A stretch of DNA of 64,000 nt from Bacteroidia bacterium. Its GTDB lineage: Bacteria > Bacteroidota > Bacteroidia > J057. The stretch is from assembly GCA_030430575.1 (NCBI GenBank), contig JAUIKF010000032.1, positions 36,804 through 100,803 on the forward strand, written 5' to 3'. The first letter of the stretch is position 1. Each line of letters starts with the position of its first letter. Positions 25,004 to 33,684 of this stretch are shown one piece after another. Under the pieces are notes generated by a model. The model did not search any database. It was not told where the DNA came from and saw nothing but the letters and a program-made list of their open reading frames with translations. The position numbers were made by a program, and so were the translations under genes.

Positions 25004-26524
25004 ATGAAAAAAGCAATTTATCTAATTGTTCTCCTCGCATTGACTAGCCTTATCGCTTGCAATTCTTCAAGCACAAGTGAAGGCACTACCTCTAGTACTA
25101 CCACTGCTGAAGGTGAAACAAAGCCCAAACCTCGTAAACCATTGCCTCCACGGGAAAAAGGTTATGAAATTGTGGTCGAATCCGATGGGTTTGCAGATAA
25201 TAAATTGGTGCTGGCTCACCATTATGGAAACCAGAAATTTGTAGATGATACGGTAGCAGTAGTTGGGAATAAAGCGGTATTCAAAGGAGATGAATGGCTG
25301 CCAGGCGGCATTTATATGCTCGTTTTTCCTCCAAACAATACCTTCCTCGAAATCATCATCGATCGCGATCAACACTTCACTGTGGAGATAGATACGGCTG
25401 AATTGGTGACGGGAACCAAATTTGAAGGGTCAGAGGAGAATACCATTTTTTATGAAAACCTGAAATTCATTGACAAAATAGGCACCCAAATCAATGCAGA
25501 GCAAGAGAAGCTCAAGGCATTAACAGCCGCCAGGGATTCTACTGCCCCGCTAACGGAGGCGGATAAAGCCAAAGCAAAACCCATCCAAGACAGGATTCAG
25601 GAATTGACCAAAGAACTCAATGGCTTTCGCATCAAAACCGCAGAAGAACACCCTGAAATCTTCTATGCCGATGTCATCCGTGCCATGCAAGACCCTGTGG
25701 TGCCAGAAGACATCAAGGCCAATGATACCCTCAATTTCCTCTACTATCGCGACCATTGGTTCGATCAGATAGACTTCTCCGACGCCCGACTGGTGCGGAC
25801 CCCAGTCCTCTATGGCAAGCTCATGCAATACATGAACCAACTCACCTTCCAGCATCCTGACTCCCTCTCAAGAACTGCCCTGGACCTGATCAGCCGCGCC
25901 CGTGCCAACGATACGGTCTTCCAGTTTGTGGCGATCACCTTGCTCAATAAGTATGCAAAGTCCAAGATCATGGGCCAGGATGGGGTATATGTGGCCATTG
26001 TAGAGGACGTCTACATGAAGGGCGAAGCCTTCTGGTCGGATGAAGAGCAGACCAAAAACATCGTCGAACGCGCACGAGCGCTATCGCCTTCGCTGCTGGG
26101 AGGCGTTGCCCCTCCATTTACAATGGCTGACGTCAACGGCAAGCCTACGGCCATGCATGACATGCCGGGTAAGTACATGATCTTGTATTTCTGGGATTAC
26201 GACTGTGGGCATTGCAAAAAAGTGACCCCCGCTTTGGCCAAGCTTTACCCTAAATACCGCAACAAAGACGTTTCTATGATGACCGTCAGTATCAATGGAG
26301 ATATAGAGATTTGGAAAAAGAAGCTGAAAGAATACGGGCTCACGAAAGCAGGTGGCGTACATGTGCAAGACCACCGCCGCGAAACAGGATTTGATTCCTA
26401 TTATGACCTTCGTTCTACCCCTCGCCTCTTTATCCTCGATAAGGACAAAAAGATTCTCGCCAAGCAGATTTCCGTAGAGCAGGCAGAAGATTTATTGGAC
26501 AAATTTTTAGAAGACGACGTGTAA
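25004..26524 (+). CDS. TlpA-like thioredoxin-domain lipoprotein, copy 1
   Basis: The 506-residue protein has a lipoprotein signal (LTSLIAC, Cys19), an N-terminal DUF4369-like beta domain (about 50-150), a central helical region with charged residues (150-370; includes the FYENLKFIDKIGTQINAEQE hairpin), and a C-terminal thioredoxin-like domain with the redox motif CGHCK (Cys401 and Cys404) in FWDYDCGHCKKVTPALAKLY. It is anchored in the cell envelope and probably reduces or oxidises disulfides of exported proteins. It has a close tandem paralogue 115 bases downstream. An upstream frame extension to 24989 is rejected. Confidence 0.85.
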   Translation: MKKAIYLIVLLALTSLIACNSSSTSEGTTSSTTTAEGETKPKPRKPLPPREKGYEIVVESDGFADNKLVLAHHYGNQKFVDDTVAVVGNKAVFKGDEWLPGGIYMLVFPPNNTFLEIIIDRDQHFTVEIDTAELVTGTKFEGSEENTIFYENLKFIDKIGTQINAEQEKLKALTAARDSTAPLTEADKAKAKPIQDRIQELTKELNGFRIKTAEEHPEIFYADVIRAMQDPVVPEDIKANDTLNFLYYRDHWFDQIDFSDARLVRTPVLYGKLMQYMNQLTFQHPDSLSRTALDLISRARANDTVFQFVAITLLNKYAKSKIMGQDGVYVAIVEDVYMKGEAFWSDEEQTKNIVERARALSPSLLGGVAPPFTMADVNGKPTAMHDMPGKYMILYFWDYDCGHCKKVTPALAKLYPKYRNKDVSMMTVSINGDIEIWKKKLKEYGLTKAGGVHVQDHRRETGFDSYYDLRSTPRLFILDKDKKILAKQISVEQAEDLLDKFLEDDV

Positions 26525-26527
26525 GTC

Positions 26528-26632
26528 AATTAAAATCAAAATAGAAATGAAAATTAAAATAGTTATCGATCACCTCTGTGTGACGAAACGCTTATTTTCA
26601 TTTTAACTTTAATTTTCATTTTAATTTTTTAT
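26528..26632. repeat. Word-repeat hairpin (AATTAAAAT/AAATGAAAA family)
   Basis: Left arm AATTAAAATCAAAATAGAAA and TGAAAATTAAAATAG faces right arm ATTTTCATTTTAACTTTAAT and TTTCATTTTAATTTTTTATT across a 30-base spacer. It fills the gap between the two TlpA genes. The same words recur at 48679-48764. Confidence 0.75.
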
Positions 26633-26639
26633 TCCTCCC

Positions 26640-28112
26640 ATGAAACATATCCTTAGCTATCTATTCCTCAGTACAGCCCTCTTCCTGATGCAAGGGCTAC
26701 ATGCCCACAGCCAAGAAACCAGTGGCCATCAAATCGAAGTGAAAGTAAAAAACTTCACGGGTGCACAAGCATATTTAGCCTATCATTTAGGTTCCAAACA
26801 GTATATCCAAGACACGGTTGATGTCCAGAACGGCAAGATCCTGTTTGAAGGCCCAGAACCTTTAGAAAAAGGGATTTATATGGTGGTCCTCCCCCCAGAA
26901 AACCGCTATTTCGAGGTCATGGTAGGTGAAGATCAGCATTTCACCATGCAGACGGATTCGGAAGACCTTATCAATAAAATGAAAGTTGCTGGCTCAGAAG
27001 ACAATGAAGTCTTCTATGAGCATCAACGTTTGATGACAGCAATTGGCCAACAGGCGAATGAGCTGCAGAATGCACTCAAGGAGATGGAGAAAGGGTCGGA
27101 GGCCTATAAGGCTAAAAAAGCAGAAGTAGACAAGGTCTATCAAGAGATGAATGCCAGCCGAAAGGAGGTTGCAGACCTGCATCCAAATCTGCTGTACGCC
27201 AAGGTCATCAACGCCATGATGGAGCCAGAGGCGCCAGAGGTGCCAGAAGGCGCCGATGACAATTACACCTTTTACTATTTCCAAAAGCACTGGTTTGACA
27301 ATGTCGATTTCTCTGAATCAGGGCTGATCCGAACCCCTGTTTTGCAAGGGAAAATCACGAATTATGTAGATCGCCTAGCGGTCCAGCATTACGACTCCCT
27401 CAAGGAGGCTTGTACGCGGGTGATTACTGCTGCGGAGGTAGATAAAGATGTGTACCAATTTGTTGTCATCACGCTATTGAACAAATATGCTAGCTCCAAA
27501 ATCATGTGTCAAGAGGCAGTCTATGTTCATATCGTAGACATGGTTTATGCTACTGGAAAGGCAATATGGGCAGATGAAGAGCAGATCAAAAAAATCCTTG
27601 AACGCGCCAATGCATTGCGTTGGACACTATGTGGCAAGGTCGCACCCGATATGGTCATGAAAGATACGGAGGGGAAAACCCGCTCTATGCAACAGTCGGC
27701 GGGCGATTTTACGATCCTCTACTTCTGGGACTATGACTGTGGTCACTGTAAAAAGATCACGCCCAAAGTCGGCAAGCTTTTCCCCAAATACAAAGACAAA
27801 AACGTGAAGCTCTGGACTGTGAGTATCAATGGAAATGAAGAGACTTGGAAAGAGCGCCTCAAAACCTATGGCCTCGATGACATCGGTGCCTTCAATATGT
27901 CTGACCACGAGCGTAAGACAGGCTTTGACTACTACTACGATATCCGCTCCACGCCACGCATTTTCCTGATCGACAAGGACAAGCGTATCATGGCCAAGCA
28001 AATCTCCCCTGAGCAGCTCGAAGATATCCTCGACAGCCAGCTGGAAATGGACGATACGCCTAAAGTACTGCCCAAGAAAGACGAAGTGCCGATTGAGGCG
28101 GAAGACCATTAA
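26640..28112 (+). CDS. TlpA-like thioredoxin-domain protein, copy 2
   Basis: The 490-residue protein has a type I signal peptide (to about residue 27), an N-terminal DUF4369-like domain, a central helical region (ANELQNALKEMEKGSEAYK) and a thioredoxin fold with CGHCK (Cys367 and Cys370) in FWDYDCGHCKKITPKVGKLF. It is a tandem duplicate of the preceding gene, but carries no lipobox cysteine, so one copy is anchored and the other may be periplasmic and soluble. The C-terminus has an acidic tail (DDTPKVLPKKDEVPIEAEDH). Function is inferred from the family only. Confidence 0.85.
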   Translation: MKHILSYLFLSTALFLMQGLHAHSQETSGHQIEVKVKNFTGAQAYLAYHLGSKQYIQDTVDVQNGKILFEGPEPLEKGIYMVVLPPENRYFEVMVGEDQHFTMQTDSEDLINKMKVAGSEDNEVFYEHQRLMTAIGQQANELQNALKEMEKGSEAYKAKKAEVDKVYQEMNASRKEVADLHPNLLYAKVINAMMEPEAPEVPEGADDNYTFYYFQKHWFDNVDFSESGLIRTPVLQGKITNYVDRLAVQHYDSLKEACTRVITAAEVDKDVYQFVVITLLNKYASSKIMCQEAVYVHIVDMVYATGKAIWADEEQIKKILERANALRWTLCGKVAPDMVMKDTEGKTRSMQQSAGDFTILYFWDYDCGHCKKITPKVGKLFPKYKDKNVKLWTVSINGNEETWKERLKTYGLDDIGAFNMSDHERKTGFDYYYDIRSTPRIFLIDKDKRIMAKQISPEQLEDILDSQLEMDDTPKVLPKKDEVPIEAEDH

Positions 28113-28217
28113 GACACGTCTGAACGTCTGAGTGTCCGATTGGCTGAACGTTTGGGGTATTTGAACCTAGCATTTCTTCTTTACAATCAGACGTTCAGAC
28201 AATCAGACTTTCAGACT
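28113..28217. repeat. Word-repeat hairpin (GTCTGAACG/CGTTCAGAC family)
   Basis: Left arm ACGTCTGAACGTCTGAGTGT and CCGATTGGCTGAACGTTT faces right arm CAGACGTTCAGACAATCAGA and CTTTCAGAC. It starts at the stop codon of TlpA copy 2 and ends at the ATG of the Nudix gene. Confidence 0.75.
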
Positions 28218-28787
28218 ATGCATTTCGAATCTCACAACCCCTGGTCTACCCTTTCCTCCAAAACCATATATGACAATCCCTGGATCAAGGTGGAAGAAAA
28301 CCAGGTGATCAACCCTTCTGGCAATCCTGGGATTTATGGGGTGGTCCACTTCAAGGCATCTGCTGTCGGCGTGGTGCCGTATGAGGATGGAAAAATATGG
28401 ATGGTAGGGCAATATCGCTACCCGCTGAACCGGTATTCCTGGGAGATTCCAGAAGGAGGGGGAAGCCCCGACGAGTCGCCCCTCGACGCTGCGAAGCGCG
28501 AATTGCTGGAAGAGACGGGCCTCACCGCGGCCCATTACGAACCTCTCTACGAGATGCACCTCTCCAACTCTGTCTCCGACGAGTGGGGCATCGTCTATCT
28601 GGCCACAGGCCTCTCGGAGGGCATCGCCATGCCCGAAGACACCGAAGAATTGCACGTCAAGAAAATGCCGCTGGAAGCGGTATATGCGGAGGTAGAGGCG
28701 GGCCGTATCACGGATTCGCTTACCGTCGCTGCTATATATAAATTGATGTTGATGAAAGCGCAGGGACGATTAGAGATTATTGATTAG
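28218..28787 (+). CDS. Nudix hydrolase (ADP-ribose pyrophosphatase-like)
   Basis: The 189-residue protein has the Nudix box GX5EX7REUXEEXGU as GGGSPDE...REL LEETGL at about residues 80-102, and the preceding strand VGQYRYPLNRYSWEIPEG typical of ADP-ribose/ADP-sugar pyrophosphatases (NudF-like). The frame is open to 28140, but the start at 28218 (MHFESHNPWSTLSSK) is taken because the upstream part is word-repeat DNA. It probably hydrolyses a nucleoside diphosphate sugar. The stop codon is already part of the next intergenic hairpin. Confidence 0.9.
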   Translation: MHFESHNPWSTLSSKTIYDNPWIKVEENQVINPSGNPGIYGVVHFKASAVGVVPYEDGKIWMVGQYRYPLNRYSWEIPEGGGSPDESPLDAAKRELLEETGLTAAHYEPLYEMHLSNSVSDEWGIVYLATGLSEGIAMPEDTEELHVKKMPLEAVYAEVEAGRITDSLTVAAIYKLMLMKAQGRLEIID

Positions 28788-28880
28788 AAATTGATTTATG
28801 ATAAATTGAGCATCAAGATGCTGGTCATGGATTCTCAATCACAGTGAATTAATCAATCAACAATTAATAATTTCTTCCAA
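28787..28880. repeat. Word-repeat hairpin (ATTATTGATTAG family)
   Basis: Left arm GAAATTGATTTATGATAAAT with TGAGCATC faces right arm GTGAATTAATCAATCAACAA and TTAATAAT. It occupies the whole gap from the Nudix stop to the first of the five tandem membrane genes. Confidence 0.7.
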
Positions 28881-29507
28881 ATGCGCATGGCTAAAGAATC
28901 GATTCCATTGATAGGAGCGATCACCCTTTTTGTGTTGATTATTTTGGCTTTTGGTCTCGCCGATACAGGGCTGATTAGCAGTTCGTCTTTTTTGAGTAAA
29001 GTACTGCCTTTTTTATTTTACCTTTCTACCCTCATCCTACTTATCTATTCCCTTTCTCTCCATCGATTCAAGGGAGATATGTACCGCCCGTTACAGGTAA
29101 CTTTTATCCTGATTTTCCTTGCTAGCCAATTGCGATTTGTCTTTCATTCGATACTTGACATAAACGTTGATTATAGCCTATACCTAATGATAATCGGCGT
29201 AGGAGGAGGCATCCTTTTGGCCACGATCTTCTATGCGATTCGGTTAAGGAATAAACCTTATTGGGTCAAGTTTGAGAAACTCAAAGGAGGGTTGATCATT
29301 GCCACGCCCCTCATGTTTGGTACTTCATTTTTTGTGCCTTCCTTCCTTTCCTTCGTGGCTACCTTGCTCGCTTTGCCAACCTTACTCACCATTCCTGCGA
29401 TTTTTATTTTCAATCACAAGAACCTCCACGCACGGAAGCGAGGCGAACATAAAGTAGGGATTGAGGCGCTGATTGATGAACTGGGAGGGGATCAGAGATA
29501 TTTTTGA
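28881..29507 (+). CDS. Unrecognised membrane protein, tandem paralogue 1 of 5
   Basis: The 208-residue protein has about six hydrophobic segments and no signal peptide in the classical sense. It opens with MAKESIPLIGAITLF (a start at 28887 is equally possible), has the middle motif YSLSLHRFKGDMYRPL, the cytoplasmic-looking LRNKPYWVKFEKLKG, and ends NHKNLHARKR plus ALIDELGG. The same pattern recurs in the next four genes. It is not a transporter family I recognise. Confidence 0.8.
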   Translation: MRMAKESIPLIGAITLFVLIILAFGLADTGLISSSSFLSKVLPFLFYLSTLILLIYSLSLHRFKGDMYRPLQVTFILIFLASQLRFVFHSILDINVDYSLYLMIIGVGGGILLATIFYAIRLRNKPYWVKFEKLKGGLIIATPLMFGTSFFVPSFLSFVATLLALPTLLTIPAIFIFNHKNLHARKRGEHKVGIEALIDELGGDQRYF

Positions 29508-29520
29508 TAAATAAACGGAT

Positions 29521-30144
29521 ATGCAAGTAACAAAAGAATCAACCCCACTGGCAGGGGCTGTAGGAATAACTCTTTTTGTTTTTTTTGCCTCATCGATAAT
29601 TGAAACTCACGCAAGTTGGGTGTTGATAAGAATTTCAAGAATTCTTTATGGAATGCTTTATATAGGGCTTTTGGGATATACACTTTCTTTTAATCGCTTT
29701 AAAGGGGATCAATTTTATCCATTAGTAGGAACTGGATTTTGGTTATTTTTAGTTATACCATTTGAAATAATTAGAATTAGTTGGTCAGGTGAAATTAGTT
29801 ACCTCTTCATCTACCTTGAGAACATAATACTTGGTATTGGAATGCTTGCAATTCCTATTATTTATTTTTTCAGGTTGCGAAACAAAAAAAAGCCATTAGT
29901 AAGGTATGAAAAGGTAAAAGGATGGCTAATTTTAGGATTAACACCTTTAGTACTCCTAGATGAGATCGCCCTTTTCTTGGAGATTACTATCCTCTTTAAG
30001 GGGTTATTTTCCACTTTAGCTTTCCTGTCTTTGATCGCAATTTTCTTTCTTAATGACATGAATCTCTATGCACGAAAGCAAAAAAACGAGCGAGAAAACT
30101 ACCAGACCCTAATTGATGAACTAGGAGAGCCTCCAGAAGCCTGA
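29521..30144 (+). CDS. Unrecognised membrane protein, tandem paralogue 2 of 5
   Basis: The 207-residue protein repeats the family pattern: KESTPLAGAVGITLF, FNRFKGDQFYPLVGTG, YFFRLRNKKKPLVRYEKVKG, NDMNLYARK and TLIDELGEP. It starts 13 bases after paralogue 1 stops, so the set is almost certainly one operon. The base composition is more AT-rich than that of copies 1 and 4. It is a membrane protein of about six segments, function unknown. Confidence 0.8.
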   Translation: MQVTKESTPLAGAVGITLFVFFASSIIETHASWVLIRISRILYGMLYIGLLGYTLSFNRFKGDQFYPLVGTGFWLFLVIPFEIIRISWSGEISYLFIYLENIILGIGMLAIPIIYFFRLRNKKKPLVRYEKVKGWLILGLTPLVLLDEIALFLEITILFKGLFSTLAFLSLIAIFFLNDMNLYARKQKNERENYQTLIDELGEPPEA

Positions 30145-30156
30145 ATCGCTTAGCCT

Positions 30157-30756
30157 ATGGAAGAAAAGTCCAATATCTACAAAGAAGATATTCCATTGAT
30201 GGGATCGGTCGTGATCACGATTGCAGGGATATTAGCATTAACCGAAGGGTATGAAATTAATATTGGCGATATGTATCTCGGAGGGGATTTTTTCCTTGCC
30301 ATCGCTACATTTCTTTTTTGGATTCTATTTGCCTATGCCCTGTTTCTGAATCGTTTCCAAGGAGATTTATTTTTCCCCTTATTAGGGGCTGCACTTTGCT
30401 TTCCTATTTCCTTTTTTCTAGAGAGTGATATACTGACGGGGATTGGAATGGTTAGCGGTACCCTTCTTTATTTTTTCAGGCACAGAAATAAGGGAAGGCC
30501 ACTGGTTAAATATGAGAAACTAAAAGCGTGGCTAATTTTGAGTATCCTGCCTTTAGTTCTTCTTCAAATGTTATTGTTGGAGTTGAGAATTATTGGTTTG
30601 AAAAGTTGGTTGGTTAACGGTTTGTTGGTTATGGAGGGAATCCTCTCATTGCCGTTGATTGTCATTTTCAATCATTCCAACCTCTACTCGCGCAAACGCT
30701 TAAGGGAAGAAACATCCCTTGAAGATCTTGTTGATGAATTAGGAACAGATCAATAA
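30157..30756 (+). CDS. Unrecognised membrane protein, tandem paralogue 3 of 5
   Basis: The 199-residue protein begins with eight extra residues (MEEKSNIY) before KEDIPLMGSVVITI, then FLNRFQGDLFFPLLGAALC, YFFRHRNKGRPLVKYEKLKA, NHSNLYSRKR and DLVDELGTD. It is closest to paralogue 4 by eye. It starts 12 bases after the previous stop. Function is unknown. Confidence 0.8.
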   Translation: MEEKSNIYKEDIPLMGSVVITIAGILALTEGYEINIGDMYLGGDFFLAIATFLFWILFAYALFLNRFQGDLFFPLLGAALCFPISFFLESDILTGIGMVSGTLLYFFRHRNKGRPLVKYEKLKAWLILSILPLVLLQMLLLELRIIGLKSWLVNGLLVMEGILSLPLIVIFNHSNLYSRKRLREETSLEDLVDELGTDQ

Positions 30757-30760
30757 TGAT

Positions 30761-31339
30761 ATGCGCATCGCCAAAGAATCGATTCCAATGATAGGCGCTA
30801 TTGTGCTCACCCTCCTCTACTTCTTCGTCGAAGTATGGGTATTTGAATTCCGGCTGGGGGAGTGGGTGATCAGGGACTATTTCCTAAAGGATATATTGAT
30901 GTTCCTCTTTTGGGGGCTATTTGCCTATGCCCTGTCCCTCAATCGTTTTAAAGGGGATATGTTCTACCCTTTGTTAGGGGCCGGATTGTGTCTGCCCTTA
31001 TCCCCAATGATTGGAGGTGAAATACTTATGGGCCTTGGCTTGCTTGGGAGTACCATTTTTTATTTTTTCAGGCATCGCAATAAGGGATGGTCATTGGAAA
31101 AATACGAAGAGATCAAAGGGTGGCTTATTTTAAGTTTTGTTCCTTTAATCCTTCTTAACTTCTTCAGTCAAGTAGTAGGAGCCTTAGGATTCGATACCTT
31201 TTTTGTCATTTTAGCAATGCTTTCTTTGCCCATTATCGTCATCCTAAATCACCTCAACCTTCATGCACGGAGGCGTCGTGGGGAGGAAGCATCCCTATCG
31301 GAACTTATTGAGGAAGTAGGCGAACCAACCAATAAATAA
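30761..31339 (+). CDS. Unrecognised membrane protein, tandem paralogue 4 of 5
   Basis: The 192-residue protein begins MRIAKESIPMIGAIVL, then YALSLNRFKGDMFYPLLGAG, YFFRHRNKGWSLEKYEEIKG, NHLNLHARRRRGEE and ELIEEVGEP. It starts 4 bases after the previous stop. The motif FKGDMFYPLLGAGLCLPLSP is shared almost verbatim with paralogue 3. Function is unknown. Confidence 0.8.
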   Translation: MRIAKESIPMIGAIVLTLLYFFVEVWVFEFRLGEWVIRDYFLKDILMFLFWGLFAYALSLNRFKGDMFYPLLGAGLCLPLSPMIGGEILMGLGLLGSTIFYFFRHRNKGWSLEKYEEIKGWLILSFVPLILLNFFSQVVGALGFDTFFVILAMLSLPIIVILNHLNLHARRRRGEEASLSELIEEVGEPTNK

Positions 31340-31347
31340 AATCTACC

Positions 31348-31992
31348 ATGAAAAGCCCTGTCAAAATAAAGTCAGCAATAGGCCTAATCCTTGTGTGTTT
31401 CTGTTTTATGCTGGTGATTAGCGTATTATTTGACCTTACTAATAGCTTTATACCCAATTCGACACAGGAGTCAATCGTCCTAATGGGAGTTTCTCTGGGA
31501 GGGATATTGACTGTTGTCTATGCCCTTTCTTTACACAGGTTTGATGGGGACTTTTTTGCCCCTCTTATTGGGGCTACTGTGATCGTATTCGTGAATTATC
31601 CTGTCTTTTTATATCTAAGCAATATTTCGCGAGATCATTTTTATTTGCTATACATTTCCGGTATTTCTGGTTCTGTATTCGGAATTGTACTCATCAGCGT
31701 ATTCTATTTTTTCAGATTTAGGAACAAAGACGTCAAAACGCTTAAAGGTGAAAAGCTGAAAGCTTGGTTGATCATGAGCTTTGCCCCTCTTTGTCTGCTT
31801 ACCATAGGGATAGGGACTTTTGTAGAAAAAAGAGCAATTTTAGGATTAGGTGCCTTTGTGATGCTGCTTTTGGTTCCTGTAATCTTTGTCCTTAATTACC
31901 GCCATTTAGAAGCACGAAAATACCGATACCGCGAACAGGCCAATTTGTCCTTGATTGATGAATTGGGGAGAACGAAAGAAAATGGAGGATAG
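31348..31992 (+). CDS. Unrecognised membrane protein, tandem paralogue 5 of 5
   Basis: The 214-residue protein is the most divergent member: it lacks the N-terminal KESIP motif but keeps YALSLHRFDGDFFAPLIGAT, YFFRFRNKDVKTLKGEKLKA, LNYRHLEARKYR and LIDELGRT. It starts 8 bases after the previous stop and closes the array; a MITE-like element follows three bases after its stop codon. Function is unknown. Confidence 0.78.
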   Translation: MKSPVKIKSAIGLILVCFCFMLVISVLFDLTNSFIPNSTQESIVLMGVSLGGILTVVYALSLHRFDGDFFAPLIGATVIVFVNYPVFLYLSNISRDHFYLLYISGISGSVFGIVLISVFYFFRFRNKDVKTLKGEKLKAWLIMSFAPLCLLTIGIGTFVEKRAILGLGAFVMLLLVPVIFVLNYRHLEARKYRYREQANLSLIDELGRTKENGG

Positions 31993-31994
31993 AT

Positions 31995-32147
31995 AAAATT
32001 GGTTCATCGAGACATTTAGTGGAATGCTCACTTTACCCCTAAGATTCACCACGGATTACACAGATTTACACGGATTAAAGAAGAAAATCTGTGGGAATCT
32101 GGGGAATCTGTGGTTTTCTTTCTCCACTAAAATCCTCGATGAACCAA
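31995..32147. repeat. MITE-like element, copy 2 (both ends present)
   Basis: Terminal inverted repeats TTGGTTCATCGAGACATTTA (from 31999) and TCCTCGATGAACCAA (32133-32147, extended leftward by CCACTAAAA) enclose an inner stem of CCACGGATTACACAG and its imperfect complement ending CTGTGG. The left part matches 1492-1615. No open frame lies inside. The architecture is that of a non-autonomous element of about 150 bp. Confidence 0.75.
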
Positions 32148-32251
32148 AAGAATCGATATCAAGCGAAAAATCCCCTACTGTGACAGCTCGTTCACTGCCA
32201 CAATAGGAAAAATCTACCACTACTTAATCGGCTCTTTATATTTTACCAGGA

Positions 32252-33529
32252 TTATTCCTCCAAAATAATCATCCGAATCACACACGGACTGATATTCTGA
32301 CCAGAAAATGGCACGACATCATTCACATATAGGGTGTCGCCTGTGACGCTAGCGGAAAGGTCATTGGGGAGGCTGAAGGAAGCGGAAAGGGCTGCGCCGT
32401 CGTCACGCCCACGCGTACCGTTGCCCGCAATGAGCTTGACAGATCCATCGAGATTCAATTGATAAACTTGATTGGCGGTGCGAGCGATGACGTAAAAGAC
32501 GCCATTTACATACGTGATATGGCCATTGTTCCCGCCCGGAAAGTTGGCGAAGACGCTGACTTGGCCGCTAGGCGTGACTTTGAGGACATTGCCGTCACTG
32601 AAATTGGCAACATAGAGGTTGCCGTCAGGGTCACGGGCGATGCCGTTGGGGCAGTTGAACAGCGGGCTGGCCGCAAAGCGTGTGACGATGCCATCGGGGG
32701 TGATTTTGCTGAGCGTATTGTCGCTGCAGTTGGCGACATAGAGGGTGTCGCCTGGATCGATAGCGATGCCTACGGGGCCATTGACACCCGTAGTGGCGAA
32801 GTTCGTTACGGTACCGTCAGGGGTGATTTTACTAATCCTTGAAGCGGAGATATTGGATTGGAACAGGTTACCTTGGGAATCAAAAGCATTGCCCGAGGCA
32901 CCGACCAAGCCCGTGGCGAAAGTACTCACCTGGCCTGTTTTTGTTATCCGAAACACCTTTGTTCCAGGAGGGCCACTTAGCGACACCCCAAAATCGGCCA
33001 TGTAGACAAACCCCGAACGGTCGGTGGCCATGCCACCAGAACCACCTTGTATAGAGCCTGTGAGGGTGATGACAAGATTGGTCACGGCAAGATCGACAGG
33101 AGGTGTCAGGATAGACAGGGCAAAATCTCCGTTTTTCCCTACCGTCAACACCGTTACGCAATAGCTTTCCCCATTCGCCAATACCTCTCCGTCTGTATCT
33201 GTACTATTCACCTCAAAAGTCGATTCAATGTCTCCTTGCCCAATCGCTTCTCGCTGAAAGGCACCGTCTGGTACCCCTTGAGCAGCTATCACATCAAATC
33301 CGGATGCTGAACTGGCTTTCACAGCCATCACCCGATAGTGATCCACTTCCGACTCATCAGCGACCCGAAAAGAATACAGTAGGTCAGTCCCATTGCCGGC
33401 ATTAGCCATATCTCGGACTTTGAGCGCGCTGGCAGCAGGCAATGTTGGAGTAGGGGGTTCCTCCTCATCACTCTTGCAACTACAATAGAAAAGAAGGGTC
33501 AGGCCAAGTAATAGTATCAGGTATCGCAT
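32252..33529 (-). CDS. NHL-repeat beta-propeller lipoprotein
   Basis: The 425-residue protein has a lipobox in LLFYCSCKS (Cys18 in the best reading), then a PTP-rich linker and a fibronectin III-like domain (about 35-150) that ends in a beta-propeller of about six NHL/SMP-30-like blades (160-410), seen in repeats such as GVAIDPGDTLYVANCSDNTL, SKITPDGIVTRFA and GNLYVANFSDGNVLKVTP. It is predicted to sit on the cell surface or periplasmic face of a membrane. A ligand-binding or enzymatic role cannot be assigned. Confidence 0.8.
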   Translation of the reverse strand: MRYLILLLGLTLLFYCSCKSDEEEPPTPTLPAASALKVRDMANAGNGTDLLYSFRVADESEVDHYRVMAVKASSASGFDVIAAQGVPDGAFQREAIGQGDIESTFEVNSTDTDGEVLANGESYCVTVLTVGKNGDFALSILTPPVDLAVTNLVITLTGSIQGGSGGMATDRSGFVYMADFGVSLSGPPGTKVFRITKTGQVSTFATGLVGASGNAFDSQGNLFQSNISASRISKITPDGTVTNFATTGVNGPVGIAIDPGDTLYVANCSDNTLSKITPDGIVTRFAASPLFNCPNGIARDPDGNLYVANFSDGNVLKVTPSGQVSVFANFPGGNNGHITYVNGVFYVIARTANQVYQLNLDGSVKLIAGNGTRGRDDGAALSASFSLPNDLSASVTGDTLYVNDVVPFSGQNISPCVIRMIILEE

Positions 33530-33621
33530 GATGAATCGCTTTAGGATAATGGATGATAATTCTCAATCCGAAAGCTACTGATCATGACTATGTGAGGAAA
33601 TCACATATTGGGGGGAAAAGA

Positions 33622-33678
33622 GGGTTTAGGGTGTTCAAAAAAGATTCTCTGAACCCTGAACCCTGAACCTGTTTAAAC
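33622..33678. repeat. Word-repeat hairpin (GAACCCT family)
   Basis: GGGTTTAGGGTGTTC faces TCTGAACCCTGAACCCTGAA with a short A-rich loop. It lies between the SPOR gene stop and the NHL lipoprotein start (33530-33684), which is otherwise empty. The same word family appears at 34291, 37629 and 54419. Confidence 0.75.
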
Positions 33679-33684
33679 CTTTCT

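Noticed and set aside
32459..32842. Rightward open frame inside the NHL lipoprotein gene
   Set aside because: It mirrors repeats of the real gene on the other strand.
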